DNA from: Verticiella sediminum
GTDB taxonomy: Bacteria > Pseudomonadota > Gammaproteobacteria > Burkholderiales > Burkholderiaceae_B
Direction of reading: 5' to 3'
Length of the DNA stretch: 64,000 nucleotides
Assembly (NCBI RefSeq): GCF_007558815.1
Contig: NZ_VLTJ01000011.1
Coordinates: forward strand, 62,001 to 126,000
A program made the position numbers and the translations under genes. Positions 8,043 through 17,103 of this stretch are shown piece by piece (position 1 is the stretch's first letter; every line of letters begins with the position of its first letter). Under the pieces are notes generated by a model, which was given only the letters and a program-made list of their open reading frames with translations, ran no database searches and had not been told where the DNA came from.

Positions 8043-8948
8043 ATGTCGGGCAGGGTGGCAGGATGGCGTGGCTTGGGTTGCTGGCTGTTGGGCGCCTGCG
8101 TAGGGTCCGGCGCGGCGCAGGCTTACGATTTCGCCTATCAGTTGTCCGGTGATCGCCGGGTCGCGCCGGTCCAGGTGTTCGACGACGGCGCCAGCACCTG
8201 GCTGCAGTTCACGCCCGGCCAGGCCCTGCCGGCGATCTTCGATCTGGGCCGCGAGGGCCAGGCCGGCAGCCTGCTGAGCTATGTGCAGCAGGGGCCCTAC
8301 GTGGTGCTCAACGGCACCACCGGCGGCTTTCTGTTGCGCATCGGCGATGTCACGGCGCGCGCCGAGTACCGCGGCGGCCAGCCCCGCAAGGGCATCGTCG
8401 CGGACCAGCCCAGCCCGTCCACGCAGTGGGTGGATACGCCGCCGGCCCCGCTGCCGGCACGAGGGCGTGCCGGCAGCGCTGGCGAGGACATCCAGGCGGC
8501 GGGATTCCGTGTCTCCAGCGCCGAGCGGGCCGTGAGCGTGGCCACTGTGAATGTCGGCGCGCCGGGCGGGCCCGCGGCGCCCGCCGCCGAGACGCCGCCG
8601 GCCGGCCCGCAGGCCATGACGGACTCCTCGCCGGCACCGGTGCTGGAGTTCGACGCGGCGCTGTCGGAAGGCAACATGCGGCGGGTGCTCGAACGCTGGT
8701 CGCGACAGGCCGGCTGGATGTTCGGCCCGGAGCACTGGACCGTCGATGTTGACATTCCCCTGGTCGGTGCGGCGAGCTTCGGCGCGGACTTTCGCAACGC
8801 GGTACGTGGCCTGCTGTCGGCCACCGAACTCACCGAGCGGCCGCTGCAACCGTGCTTCTACGCCAATCGCGTGGTGCGCGTGGTCGCCTACACCCAACCC
8901 TGCGACGTCACCCTGGCGCCGGGCGGCGATGCGGTGCGGGCATCATGA
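8043..8948 (+). CDS. pilL: Type IVb pilus protein PilL (VirB9-like N-part, TcpQ-like C-part)
   Basis: 301 residues with a signal peptide ending near AQA (about residue 27). The segment after it (YDFAYQLSGDRRVAPVQVFDDG, then TWLQF and the QGPYVVLN strand) has the look of a VirB9/TrbG/CagX beta-domain. A proline-rich linker around residues 130-200 leads to a C-terminal TcpQ/PilL-type domain (VLERWSRQAGWMF to RVVAYT). Such proteins work with the outer-membrane secretin in thin-pilus assembly. The stop overlaps the pilN start (ATGA). First gene of the pil operon; no PilM-like protein follows. Confidence 0.7.
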   Translation: MSGRVAGWRGLGCWLLGACVGSGAAQAYDFAYQLSGDRRVAPVQVFDDGASTWLQFTPGQALPAIFDLGREGQAGSLLSYVQQGPYVVLNGTTGGFLLRIGDVTARAEYRGGQPRKGIVADQPSPSTQWVDTPPAPLPARGRAGSAGEDIQAAGFRVSSAERAVSVATVNVGAPGGPAAPAAETPPAGPQAMTDSSPAPVLEFDAALSEGNMRRVLERWSRQAGWMFGPEHWTVDVDIPLVGAASFGADFRNAVRGLLSATELTERPLQPCFYANRVVRVVAYTQPCDVTLAPGGDAVRAS

Positions 8949-10555
8949 GGCGCGTGCGTCTGGTGGCCGGCTGGGCCTTGGCCGCCTCGTTCGCGTCGGG
9001 TTGCGCTGTCTTCGAGCATAGCGAGCGCATCCGCGACGCTGCCCATCGGCGCGCCATCGAGAACCGGCAGGCGCAGCAGCAGTTCGGCGCGGCCATGACG
9101 GACGCGGAGGCGCGCCGCCGTGCGCAGGAGGTCGCGCGGCCATGGCTGGCCGGCCGGCCCCAGCCGCTGGCGCGCGAGTTGACGCTGCCAGCCGCCCTGC
9201 GGCGCGATGTCGACACCACCTTGCTGTTTCCGGACCGCCAGGTGGTGCTGCCCATGCTGGCCGAGCGCATCACCCTGGCCACGGGCATCCCAGTGCGCGT
9301 GCAGCCCGACGCTCTGCTGCCGCAGGAGCGCTTCGCGCCCAGGCTGGACGAGACGGGCGCGCCACCGCAGGACGCGGTGCCGGCGCCCTGGACCTACACG
9401 CTGCCACAGGGTGCCCAGCCGCTGCCGCGTCTGCTCGACATGGTCGCCGCGCGCCTGGGCGTGGCCTGGCGCTATGCCGACGGCGAGCTCGAGATCTTCC
9501 GTACCCGCAGCCAGGTCTTCAATGTCCGCGCCTTGCTCGCACGCGCATCGGCGCGGGCCAGCCTGGGCCGTACGGCGAACGCGACGCAAGGCGCCTTCGA
9601 GTCGGCCTCCGGCACCGAGCTCGCCCTGGCGGGCGAGGACCTGCTCGGCGCGATCGCCCATCGCATCGAGCCGCTGCTCACGCAGGCCGGCCGGCTGGCC
9701 GCGCAGGCCGATGGCTCCAGCCTGGTCGTGGTCACCGACACGCCGGCCGCGCTGCTGCGTGTCGGTGCGCTGCTCGAGCGCGAGAACCGTACGCTGATGC
9801 GGCGCGTGCGGCTGGTGTTCGAAGAGGTTTCGGTGGTTCTGCGCGACGACGCCGAGGCTGGCATCGATTGGAACCTGGTCTACGCCGCCGCGCGCGCGGG
9901 CGGCGCCGTGGGCGCACCTGCGCTGCTGGCCGATGCCGCCGCGGGCAGCTTGGCGGGCCAGCTCGAGGGTGGCCCGTGGGCAGGTTCCAGCGCCATCGTC
10001 CGCGCATTGAGCGAGCTCGGGGTCGTGACTCGCCACACCAGTGTGCCGCTGCTCACCCTCAATCGCCAGCCCGTCACCCATGCGGTACGCACGACCTTCA
10101 GTTGGATCGACGAAGTCAAGACCACGGCCCTGTCCACCGTCGGCGACGGCGGCGCCGTGGGCGCCTTGCCCAGCGTGTCCGTGAGCCAGAAAGCCGAGAC
10201 CGTCGGGCAGTTCCTCACCCTCATCCCGGATGCGCAGGACGACGGTCAGGTGCTGCTGTCCATCGCCTACGACAGCACGGTCGCCCAGCCCCTGCGCAGC
10301 GTGAACTTCGGCTCCGGCGACAACGCCGTGCAGATCCAGCAGCTCACGGTCGACGGCAGCGGAACGGTCCAGCAGGTCGCGCTGCGGCCCGGCCAGCCCC
10401 TGATCGTCTCAGGCTTCGAGCGCCATGCCGAGCAGAGCAACGGCCGCCGGCTCGACCGCGACGCACCGTGGCTGCTCGGTGGCTCTCAACGATCCAGCAC
10501 GACGCGCGAAACCACCGTCGTGATCCTGACCGCGTTCGCGGAGGAGGGGGCATGA
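8945..10555 (+). CDS. pilN: Type IVb pilus secretin lipoprotein PilN
   Basis: 536-residue outer-membrane secretin that forms the pore for the thin pilus. The N-terminal lipobox ASFASGC puts the lipidated cysteine at residue 20. N-domain repeats are followed by the secretin core in the C-terminal third, with VPLLTLNRQPVTHAV, QFLTLIPDAQDDGQVLL and the terminal GGSQRSS region. It overlaps pilL and pilO by ATGA junctions, so translation is coupled along the operon. The R64/TcpC-type family assignment is firm; the symbol follows the R64 nomenclature. Confidence 0.88.
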   Translation: MRRVRLVAGWALAASFASGCAVFEHSERIRDAAHRRAIENRQAQQQFGAAMTDAEARRRAQEVARPWLAGRPQPLARELTLPAALRRDVDTTLLFPDRQVVLPMLAERITLATGIPVRVQPDALLPQERFAPRLDETGAPPQDAVPAPWTYTLPQGAQPLPRLLDMVAARLGVAWRYADGELEIFRTRSQVFNVRALLARASARASLGRTANATQGAFESASGTELALAGEDLLGAIAHRIEPLLTQAGRLAAQADGSSLVVVTDTPAALLRVGALLERENRTLMRRVRLVFEEVSVVLRDDAEAGIDWNLVYAAARAGGAVGAPALLADAAAGSLAGQLEGGPWAGSSAIVRALSELGVVTRHTSVPLLTLNRQPVTHAVRTTFSWIDEVKTTALSTVGDGGAVGALPSVSVSQKAETVGQFLTLIPDAQDDGQVLLSIAYDSTVAQPLRSVNFGSGDNAVQIQQLTVDGSGTVQQVALRPGQPLIVSGFERHAEQSNGRRLDRDAPWLLGGSQRSSTTRETTVVILTAFAEEGA

Positions 10556-11949
10556 GCGCCCCCGCCCCCGCTGCCGGCGGCACCGCGAGCGCCGGCGCCG
10601 CGACGGTTCCCCATCTGACCACGGCGAGCGCCGGTGCGCGGACGATCGGTCTCGCGCTGGGCGTGTCCTGGCAGGCCATTCTCGGCGCCGATCTGCGCGG
10701 CCAGGCGCTGCGCAGGGCACGGCAGGCCGGAGCGACGCACTGGGTGCACGCGGGCGGGCGCGCCGAATCGGTGGGCACGGCCCGCCTGTCGGGCAGCCTG
10801 TCGCGGCTGGAGTGCCATGCCGCCGCACAGATCTGGGCCGCCGATGCGGGCGCCGGCACGCACGCCGGCGCATGGCGCGTCGGCCCATGGGTCTGGCTGG
10901 TGCTCGCGCGCGACGGCCAGGTGGTCGCGGGCAGCGATCAACTGCTCGATGCCGAGGCGGCGGCCCGGGCGCTGGGCGCGGCGCACGCGCGCTTCGGCGC
11001 CGGCCTCGCATGGCATGCCGGCGCGCAGGGCTGGGCGCAGGGCGGCGATCTGTCCATCTGCCCGGCCGCGGATCTCGCCGCGCTTGCCGCACGCGCAGGC
11101 GCACACAGCGTGCTGCAGGCGCGCCGCAGTGCGCGCACCGGCTGGCGCCTCTGGGCGTTGGCGGCCGTCGTCGTGGCGGCGTTGGCGGTGGGCTTCGTCG
11201 CGCAGCGCGGCGCGGCGTCGCAGGCGGCGCTGCCGCCGCCCGCGCCCGCGCTCGAGGAAGATGCGAGATACGTGCGCGAAGCCTGGGATCTGGCCTATGC
11301 ACGGTTGGCGCGCTCGTCCAGCATGCCGGGCAGCGCCGCGCTCAGGCTCGCCTGGGAGGCGGTCGGCGAACTGCCGCTGCTGCCGGTGGGCTGGATGCTG
11401 GCGGGGGCAAGCTGCGCCTGGCAGGCCGGCGGCTGGACCTGCGAAGCGAGCTACCGGCGTACCGCGGGGGGCGGGCTGGCGGTGGATCTCGCCGCCGCCC
11501 TGCCCAGCGCCTGGTATCCGGGCTGGCCCTCGCTGGATGTCGCCATGGCCTCGCGCAATGTGGGCGTCGAGGTGCCCACATTGCGGCTGGGCGCCTTGCC
11601 GCGCATGCAGCCCGGCGCGATCGAGGACGCCGACGCCTTGCAGCGCATGCGCGCCGCTTTCGTCGATGTCCAGCTCGGGCCGCCGCAGCCGGTGGCGGTA
11701 CACGCGCCCATGACCCCGGAAGGCGTGGGCCTGCCGCGCCCCGAAGGCTTGCCGGGGTTGTACATGCGCAGCCTGCGCCTGCGTGGTCCCTGGCGTTCGG
11801 CCCCGTTGCTCGACGCCGTGCTGCACGAGCGTGTTGCCTGGCGGCGCCTCGCGTTGCAGATCGATCCGGCCGCGCGACCCGGACTGGCGGAAAGCGCGGC
11901 CATGGCCGATATCGAAGGAGTCGTCTATGAAACGCAACAGCATGATTGA
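10552..11949 (+). CDS. pilO: Type IVb pilus assembly protein PilO
   Basis: 465-residue bitopic inner-membrane protein. A cytoplasmic N-part of about 190 residues precedes one membrane helix (WALAAVVVAALAVGFVA, near residues 200-217) and a periplasmic C-part rich in Trp and Cys-Ala-Trp patterns. This matches the size and topology of PilO proteins from R64-type thin-pilus operons, which link the secretin and the inner-membrane platform. The assignment rests mainly on position between secretin and ATPase genes. Ribosome site GAGGAGGGG inside the end of pilN. Confidence 0.7.
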   Translation: MSAPAPAAGGTASAGAATVPHLTTASAGARTIGLALGVSWQAILGADLRGQALRRARQAGATHWVHAGGRAESVGTARLSGSLSRLECHAAAQIWAADAGAGTHAGAWRVGPWVWLVLARDGQVVAGSDQLLDAEAAARALGAAHARFGAGLAWHAGAQGWAQGGDLSICPAADLAALAARAGAHSVLQARRSARTGWRLWALAAVVVAALAVGFVAQRGAASQAALPPPAPALEEDARYVREAWDLAYARLARSSSMPGSAALRLAWEAVGELPLLPVGWMLAGASCAWQAGGWTCEASYRRTAGGGLAVDLAAALPSAWYPGWPSLDVAMASRNVGVEVPTLRLGALPRMQPGAIEDADALQRMRAAFVDVQLGPPQPVAVHAPMTPEGVGLPRPEGLPGLYMRSLRLRGPWRSAPLLDAVLHERVAWRRLALQIDPAARPGLAESAAMADIEGVVYETQQHD

Positions 11950-12436
11950 TCTGACCAAGGCGGCGCGGCTCGTCCTGGCGGGTGTGGGATTCCTCGCGGC
12001 GCCTGCGGCATGGGCCCATGGACAGGCGGCCTGGCATGCCGAAGCGCAGACGGTGCAGGCGCTGCTGCAGGCCGAGCGCGACCGCCTGCCGGGAGCGCCG
12101 CACGCGCACGCCGGTAGCGCGGCACAGCAGGCCCCGGCCCGCGTGCTGCCGGGGGAGACACTCACGCTGGTCGAGCTCTACGGCGTGGGCACCCAGCTCA
12201 CCGCGGTGGTGCTGGTCGACGGCGTGCGCAAGGAGTATCGCCCGGGTGCGAGCCTGCCGTATGGCGGGCGCGGGGCGTCCGAGTACCGGCTGCTCGGCAT
12301 CGTCCAGGGCTGCGCGCTGCTGCGCCGCGGCGCCGGCGCGGTGCGTACCGTCTGCCACCGGCCCGCGCCGGCCGCGCCTGTCGTGGATGTCCACGCGCGC
12401 GACGTGCTGGGCGCGGCCCTGCCGCGCGCGGAGTGA
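11927..12436 (+). CDS. pilP: Type IVb pilus biogenesis protein PilP
   Basis: 169-residue exported protein with a signal peptide ending at AWA-HGQ (about residue 31). The later half (ETLTLVELYGVGTQLTAVVLVDG, YRPGASLPYGG, YRLLGIVQGCALLRR) has the small beta-domain pattern of PilP proteins, which bind PilO/secretin in the periplasm. The start at MKRNSM is chosen because GAAGGAG lies six bases before it; it overlaps the end of pilO by 23 bases. Identification depends on context. Confidence 0.65.
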   Translation: MKRNSMIDLTKAARLVLAGVGFLAAPAAWAHGQAAWHAEAQTVQALLQAERDRLPGAPHAHAGSAAQQAPARVLPGETLTLVELYGVGTQLTAVVLVDGVRKEYRPGASLPYGGRGASEYRLLGIVQGCALLRRGAGAVRTVCHRPAPAAPVVDVHARDVLGAALPRAE

Positions 12437-12442
12437 GCGGCC

Positions 12443-14146
12443 ATGGCGCTGAACTTCGGCCGGCGCGCCGATGCCCCGCTGCCCAGCCTCGCGCACCCAG
12501 AGGTCGTGCGGCGACGCGTGCTGCGCGTGGACAGCCAGAGCGAGCTCGCGCGATTGCCGCAGCCCCTGCGGCGCGTGCTGCGCGACGACTTCGACGTTGG
12601 CGCGAGCAGCAATCGCTTCTGTCCCATGCAGTACGAGGATGGCAGCGTGGTCATCGCAACGCTCGAGGCATACCAGGACAGCGACCAGGTGGACGAGCTG
12701 GAGCGCATGGTCGTGCGCCGGCGCTACCGCCTGGCCGAACCCTCGCGTCTGGTGGTGCCCGCCACGCTGCTGCTCGCGCTGGTGCGCAGCCAGGTGGGCA
12801 GCGGCGGGCCGGGGCTGCCACGTACGCCAGGTTCGGCATCGGCGATGGCCGATGCCTTTCACGACATGGTCGCCTGGGGACTGCAGCACGATGCGAGCGA
12901 CCTGCACGTCAACCTGCGCATGCACGCTGCCGAGTCCGAGGTCCGCTACACCGTGGCCGGGCGCTACGTGGCGCCGGCGCGCTTCGCGCGGATGCCGACG
13001 GTGACGCTGATGGAGATTCTGTCGGTGGCCTGGATGGACGTGCAGGGCGGCAACGGCGCGGTGTTCGATCCGCTGATCGAACAGCAGGGCCGCATCGCGC
13101 TGGAGATCGGAGGACGGCCCGTCATGCTGCGCTGGGCCTCGCTGGCCGCCGACAGCGGCGCCTCGGTCTGCCTGCGCATCCTGCGGCTGGACGCCCGGGT
13201 CGAGGCGTCGTTCGCGGCGCTGGGTTACCTGCCCGAGCAGATCGCCACGCTGGATCGGGCCCGGCTCACCGATGGCGGCGCGATCGTCGTCGCCGGTGTC
13301 GTCGGCTCCGGAAAATCCACCACCATCGCGGCGATGATGAGCATGATCCCGTCCACCCGCAAGGTCATCACGCTGGAAGACCCGGTCGAGTACCTGATTC
13401 CCGGCGCCCTGCAGAACAGCGTGGTGCGGACACTCGACGCCGAACGCCAGGACGCCTTCGACGCCAAGCTGCGCACGGTCAAGCGCTCGGCCATGCACGA
13501 TCTTCTGGTCGGCGAGGTGCGCGACACGCAGACCGGCCGTGCCTTCATGGATCTCGCCGGCAGCGGCATCAGCCTCTACACCACCGTGCATGCTGGCGCG
13601 GCCATGCTCATCCCGGACCGGCTGGCGTCCGACTTCATCGGTGTCTCCAGGGACTTTCTCGCAACGCCGGGCATTCTCAAGCTGCTGGTGTACCAGGCGT
13701 TGCTGCCCAAATTGTGCAGCCATTGCGCCGAGCCGCTGTCGGCCTGGAGCGCGGCCGATCCGGACCGCTGGGGCGCCTACCGGGATCGCATCGAATCGGC
13801 TTGCGGATGCAGCAGCACGTCCGTGCGCATGCGCAGCGTAGCGGGCTGCGCGCATTGCCGGGCGCGCCGCATGCCGGAGCTCTACGGGCTGGACGGGCGC
13901 ACCGTGGTGGCCGAGATGATCGAACCCGCCGCGGACGATGTCTTTCTCGCCAACCTGCGCCGCGCGGACAACGTGCGGCAGCGGCGCCACCTCGCCAGCC
14001 AGCGCAGCGCCCCGTACAACGCGCCGGGCATGCGCGGCAAGACGGCGATGGAGTGCGGGCTCTACAAGTGCCTGCAGGGAGAGCTCGATCCGCGCGACCT
14101 GCAAGCCCGCTTCGGTGCGTTTGCCGCCGACGGGTGTGCGCCATGA
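12443..14146 (+). CDS. pilQ: Type IVb pilus assembly ATPase PilQ
   Basis: 567-residue GspE/PulE-type secretion ATPase that powers pilus assembly at the inner membrane. Walker A is VVGSGKSTT (Lys291), the Asp box region is KVITLEDPVEYLIPG, Walker B is DLLVGEVRD, and the His box is YTTVHAG. A cysteine-rich segment after residue 420 (LCSHC, then CGCSS and CAHC) resembles the zinc-binding module of assembly ATPases. It starts six bases after pilP and overlaps pilR by ATGA. The length is typical of PilQ from thin-pilus operons. Confidence 0.92.
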   Translation: MALNFGRRADAPLPSLAHPEVVRRRVLRVDSQSELARLPQPLRRVLRDDFDVGASSNRFCPMQYEDGSVVIATLEAYQDSDQVDELERMVVRRRYRLAEPSRLVVPATLLLALVRSQVGSGGPGLPRTPGSASAMADAFHDMVAWGLQHDASDLHVNLRMHAAESEVRYTVAGRYVAPARFARMPTVTLMEILSVAWMDVQGGNGAVFDPLIEQQGRIALEIGGRPVMLRWASLAADSGASVCLRILRLDARVEASFAALGYLPEQIATLDRARLTDGGAIVVAGVVGSGKSTTIAAMMSMIPSTRKVITLEDPVEYLIPGALQNSVVRTLDAERQDAFDAKLRTVKRSAMHDLLVGEVRDTQTGRAFMDLAGSGISLYTTVHAGAAMLIPDRLASDFIGVSRDFLATPGILKLLVYQALLPKLCSHCAEPLSAWSAADPDRWGAYRDRIESACGCSSTSVRMRSVAGCAHCRARRMPELYGLDGRTVVAEMIEPAADDVFLANLRRADNVRQRRHLASQRSAPYNAPGMRGKTAMECGLYKCLQGELDPRDLQARFGAFAADGCAP

Positions 14147-15273
14147 GGGCCGGCCAGCACGGGCAGTGGCCGCGCCGGCGCGGCCGCGTGCAGCGGCTGG
14201 CGCTCGGGCTGGCCTTTCGCGGCGGCCGGGCCGACTACTACGACTACCTGTCCGCGCTGCTGATCCAGGCAGACGGCCGCAAGTCGCTGCGCGACATCTT
14301 CGAGGACGACGCGCGCCGCCACGGCACGGCGTCGGTCCGCGGGCGCCTCTGCGCGATCTGGGCCGAGCGCTATCGGGAGCATGGTGGCGATCTTGCCGCT
14401 ACTTTCGAGGGCAGCCTGCCGCGCGACGACCTGGCACTGGTGCGCGCCGCGCAGTTGGCCGGCGCCAACGCGCTGGGCAGCGCGCTTGCCGACGTGGCGG
14501 CCACGGTGCGGCTGCTCGAACAGGGCGCGCGTGGGTTCGCCTCGGCGATGGCGGCCGCCGTGCTGGCCATGGGCGTGCTGTGCGCCTTGCTACTCGCGGT
14601 GCCGCATTTCACCGTCCCCACCCTGCGCGCGACCTTCGAGACGGTGCCGCCCGCGTTCTGGGGGCCGCGCGCGGTCGCTCTGTTCGAACTCGCTGCGTGG
14701 CTGCGCTCCGGCCTGCCGGCCGTGCTCGCGGCCATCGTGCTCGCGGGCTGCGCCGTCGCGTGGTCCTTCGGCGGCCTGACCGGCCGCGTGCGCACCGTGC
14801 TCGATCGCTGCTCCGTGTGGCGGGTGTACCGCGATTTCCACTGCGTGAGATTCCTCGCACTGCTCAGCACGATGCTGCGCCAGCGTGGCAATGTAGGGAC
14901 ATCGCTGCGCAATGCGCTGCTGGCTCAGGTGCCCGGCGCGAACGCGTGGAAGAGCTGGCACCTGAACCGCATGCTCGAACGGGTGGACGACGGCCTCGTC
15001 GGCGCCGAGACCTTCGCTACCGGGCTGCTCGAGCGCAGCACCGGCTGGTTCCTCGCCGACATGATCGCGATCCACGGCGTGGACCAGGGCCTGGCGCGCA
15101 CGCGCGAACGCATCGAGTCCACGGTGCTGCGGCACTTGCTGCGCCGCGCCGCCGTCCTGCGCTGGGCCATGCTGCTCGCCGCGGTCGGGGGCACGCTGGC
15201 CATGGTGGGCTGGCACTTCGCGGCGATCGACGAGCTGCGCCGCGGCATGCAGACGTACTACGCCACGGCCTGA
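14143..15273 (+). CDS. pilR: Type IVb pilus inner-membrane platform protein PilR
   Basis: 376-residue GspF/PilC-like integral membrane protein that couples the ATPase to pilin assembly. Two T2SS-F domains are recognisable: the first has ALLIQADGRKSLRDIFEDDARRHG, the second FLALLSTMLRQRGNVGTSLRNAL. Membrane spans lie near residues 140-160, 185-205 and the C-terminal RRAAVLRWAMLLAAVGGTL. Coupled to pilQ through ATGA. The product is a platform protein, as in R64 PilR. Confidence 0.87.
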   Translation: MRAGQHGQWPRRRGRVQRLALGLAFRGGRADYYDYLSALLIQADGRKSLRDIFEDDARRHGTASVRGRLCAIWAERYREHGGDLAATFEGSLPRDDLALVRAAQLAGANALGSALADVAATVRLLEQGARGFASAMAAAVLAMGVLCALLLAVPHFTVPTLRATFETVPPAFWGPRAVALFELAAWLRSGLPAVLAAIVLAGCAVAWSFGGLTGRVRTVLDRCSVWRVYRDFHCVRFLALLSTMLRQRGNVGTSLRNALLAQVPGANAWKSWHLNRMLERVDDGLVGAETFATGLLERSTGWFLADMIAIHGVDQGLARTRERIESTVLRHLLRRAAVLRWAMLLAAVGGTLAMVGWHFAAIDELRRGMQTYYATA

Positions 15274-15323
15274 CGCAGGCGCGCCAGGGTGGCTGGGTTC
15301 AATCCAACGGAAGGAGCACAACG

Positions 15324-15911
15324 ATGGCAAGGCGAGTGTGCAGTTCGGCCCGACGCAGGCAGGTCGGGTTCAGTCTGGTAGAGGTGTCGATCGTGACGGC
15401 CATCGTGCTGATCGTCTCCATCCTCGGCATACCGGCGATCAACAGCTACGTCATCGAGAACAAGGTGCCCAAGGTGGCCGGCGAACTCCAGCGCTACGTG
15501 GCGCGCACCAAGGCCAACGGGCAGGGCGTGACGTCGCCCTATACCGGGATCGACACCGGCAATCTCGCCCGGGCCATGCGCAATTCCAGCATCCTCGCGG
15601 TGGACGCGGACAGCCTGGCGCGCGTGGCGCACGGTCTGGGGGGCAACGGCACGTCCAGCGGGCTCATCGCCGTGGCGGCGGGCAACGGCGGCGCGTCCTT
15701 CACGGTCACGCTGGACGACGTCAACGATGCGGCCTGCCCGGGGCTCGCCTCGATGATGCAGCGCGTGGCGCAGCGCATCGAAGTGACCGGCGGGTCGGCC
15801 GCGGTCGTCAAGGACGCACTGTCCGCGCCGGCGGTCGCCTATTCGGCACTTGCCGCCGAGTCCGCCTGCAGCAATGGCGACACCAATCAGTTTGCCTTCA
15901 CGATATGGTGA
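15324..15911 (+). CDS. pilS: Type IVb major prepilin PilS
   Basis: 195-residue prepilin. The class III signal shows the basic leader ARRRQVG, cleavage after Gly15, mature N-terminal FSLVE with the required Glu5, and a hydrophobic assembly helix VSIVTAIVLIVSILG. Two cysteines near the C-terminus (AACPG and SACSN) could form the pilin disulfide. It is exported, processed by a prepilin peptidase that is not encoded in this window, and polymerised into the pilus. Ribosome site GGAAGGAG. Confidence 0.85.
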   Translation: MARRVCSSARRRQVGFSLVEVSIVTAIVLIVSILGIPAINSYVIENKVPKVAGELQRYVARTKANGQGVTSPYTGIDTGNLARAMRNSSILAVDADSLARVAHGLGGNGTSSGLIAVAAGNGGASFTVTLDDVNDAACPGLASMMQRVAQRIEVTGGSAAVVKDALSAPAVAYSALAAESACSNGDTNQFAFTIW

Positions 15912-15915
15912 GCGC

Positions 15916-17103
15916 ATGCGTGTCGCGCATCCGAAGTCGGTCCGGGGCTATCTGCTGGTCGAGGTGGCGATCGCGGCGATGCTGCTCGCCATGGGCGCCG
16001 TCTGGTATGCATCGGCTTCCGCGGACGCCACACGCGACGCGGGCGCGCAGAGCACGGGGCGGCTCCTGCTGGTCGCGCGTGGCGCGCTGCAGCGCCTAAT
16101 GGTGGAACATTACGACTGGCTGCTCGGCTACGAGGGCGCCGCTGAGCCGCCCGACTGGCTGGCGCAGCCCTTGCCCCTGGATGTCGACGCCGCACCTCTG
16201 CTGCAGGCCGAGGATGCCGTGCTCGAGGCGGGAGAGCCCAGGCGCCCGGCCTATGGGGCCTCGCTGCGCATCCGCCTGTGGCGCGAGCACGAATGCCCGG
16301 GGCCGGCCTGCCGTTTGCGCGCGCTGGTCTATACGGCCGAGCCGGTGCGTGCCGAAGCCGCGCTCGACTACAGTCCGGAACTGGTGGGCGCGATCATGTT
16401 GTCCACCGATGGCTACGGCGGACATGCACCGCCGGGCGTGCCGGAGCGTTTGCGGGGCGCTCTGTTCGACGCCGCCAACCCGGTCGGTGCGGTTGCGGGA
16501 ATCGTGGCGGTGAGCGCCGACCTGGACGCCACGCCCTTTCACCAGTTCGTGCGCCATGGCGACGATCGGCCGGTGCGCCTGCGCAACCGGCTGGAGGTCG
16601 ACGGGCTGCTGGTCGCGGGCAGCGGCGTGCAACTGCCCACCGGGGTCGAGCCCGGCGCGGCCTGCCCGGGCGAGGGTGTCTATGCCCGTTCCGCCCGCGG
16701 GGCGCTGGCCGTTTGCACGGTGGGGGTCTGGTTCGAGATCGGCCGCTATGTCGTGCAGGGCGAGGCTGGCGGGCTGCGCAGCGGCGAGCCCGTGCCGGAG
16801 CCTTCCTGCCCACCGGGCACCACGCCCTTCACGCGGCTGGGGCTGCAGGCGCTGGATCACCGCATCGCAGGCGGCGACATCGACGTGCGGGGCGACCTGC
16901 GCGGCACGGTCTCGGGGACGGGTTCGGTCAATGCCGCGGGCGCCGTCAGCGTGACCGGCGCTTTCGCCGGCTCGGTGCAAAGCGGGGCCGGCAGCTACGT
17001 GCAGGTCCGCATCCGTCCGTCCCTGCTGGATGGGCGGGTGCACGTGGACGGCGGCCCGGACAACCTGGTTCATGCGTTGTGGGGGTGCCGCCATGATGGC
17101 TGA
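15916..17103 (+). CDS. pilV: Minor pilin / tip adhesin PilV
   Basis: 395-residue minor pilin with its own prepilin signal: VRG at residues 9-11, then YLLVE with Glu at mature position 5 and a hydrophobic helix. Long PilV proteins of R64-type systems carry a C-terminal recognition domain at the pilus tip. The last 130 residues here are glycine- and valine-rich (IDVRGDLRGTVSGTGSVNAAG), suggesting a beta-structured binding domain. No recombinase gene or inverted repeats of a shufflon lie behind it, so the adhesin appears fixed. Confidence 0.8.
   Translation: MRVAHPKSVRGYLLVEVAIAAMLLAMGAVWYASASADATRDAGAQSTGRLLLVARGALQRLMVEHYDWLLGYEGAAEPPDWLAQPLPLDVDAAPLLQAEDAVLEAGEPRRPAYGASLRIRLWREHECPGPACRLRALVYTAEPVRAEAALDYSPELVGAIMLSTDGYGGHAPPGVPERLRGALFDAANPVGAVAGIVAVSADLDATPFHQFVRHGDDRPVRLRNRLEVDGLLVAGSGVQLPTGVEPGAACPGEGVYARSARGALAVCTVGVWFEIGRYVVQGEAGGLRSGEPVPEPSCPPGTTPFTRLGLQALDHRIAGGDIDVRGDLRGTVSGTGSVNAAGAVSVTGAFAGSVQSGAGSYVQVRIRPSLLDGRVHVDGGPDNLVHALWGCRHDG

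Noticed and set aside
11342-14104. Long opposite-strand open frame across pilO-pilQ
   Set aside because: It is a GC-rich shadow of the real pil genes; composition is His/Arg/Gln-rich with no motif. The same applies to long frames opposite the sensor kinase (38157-41291) and the MFS gene (34629-36521).
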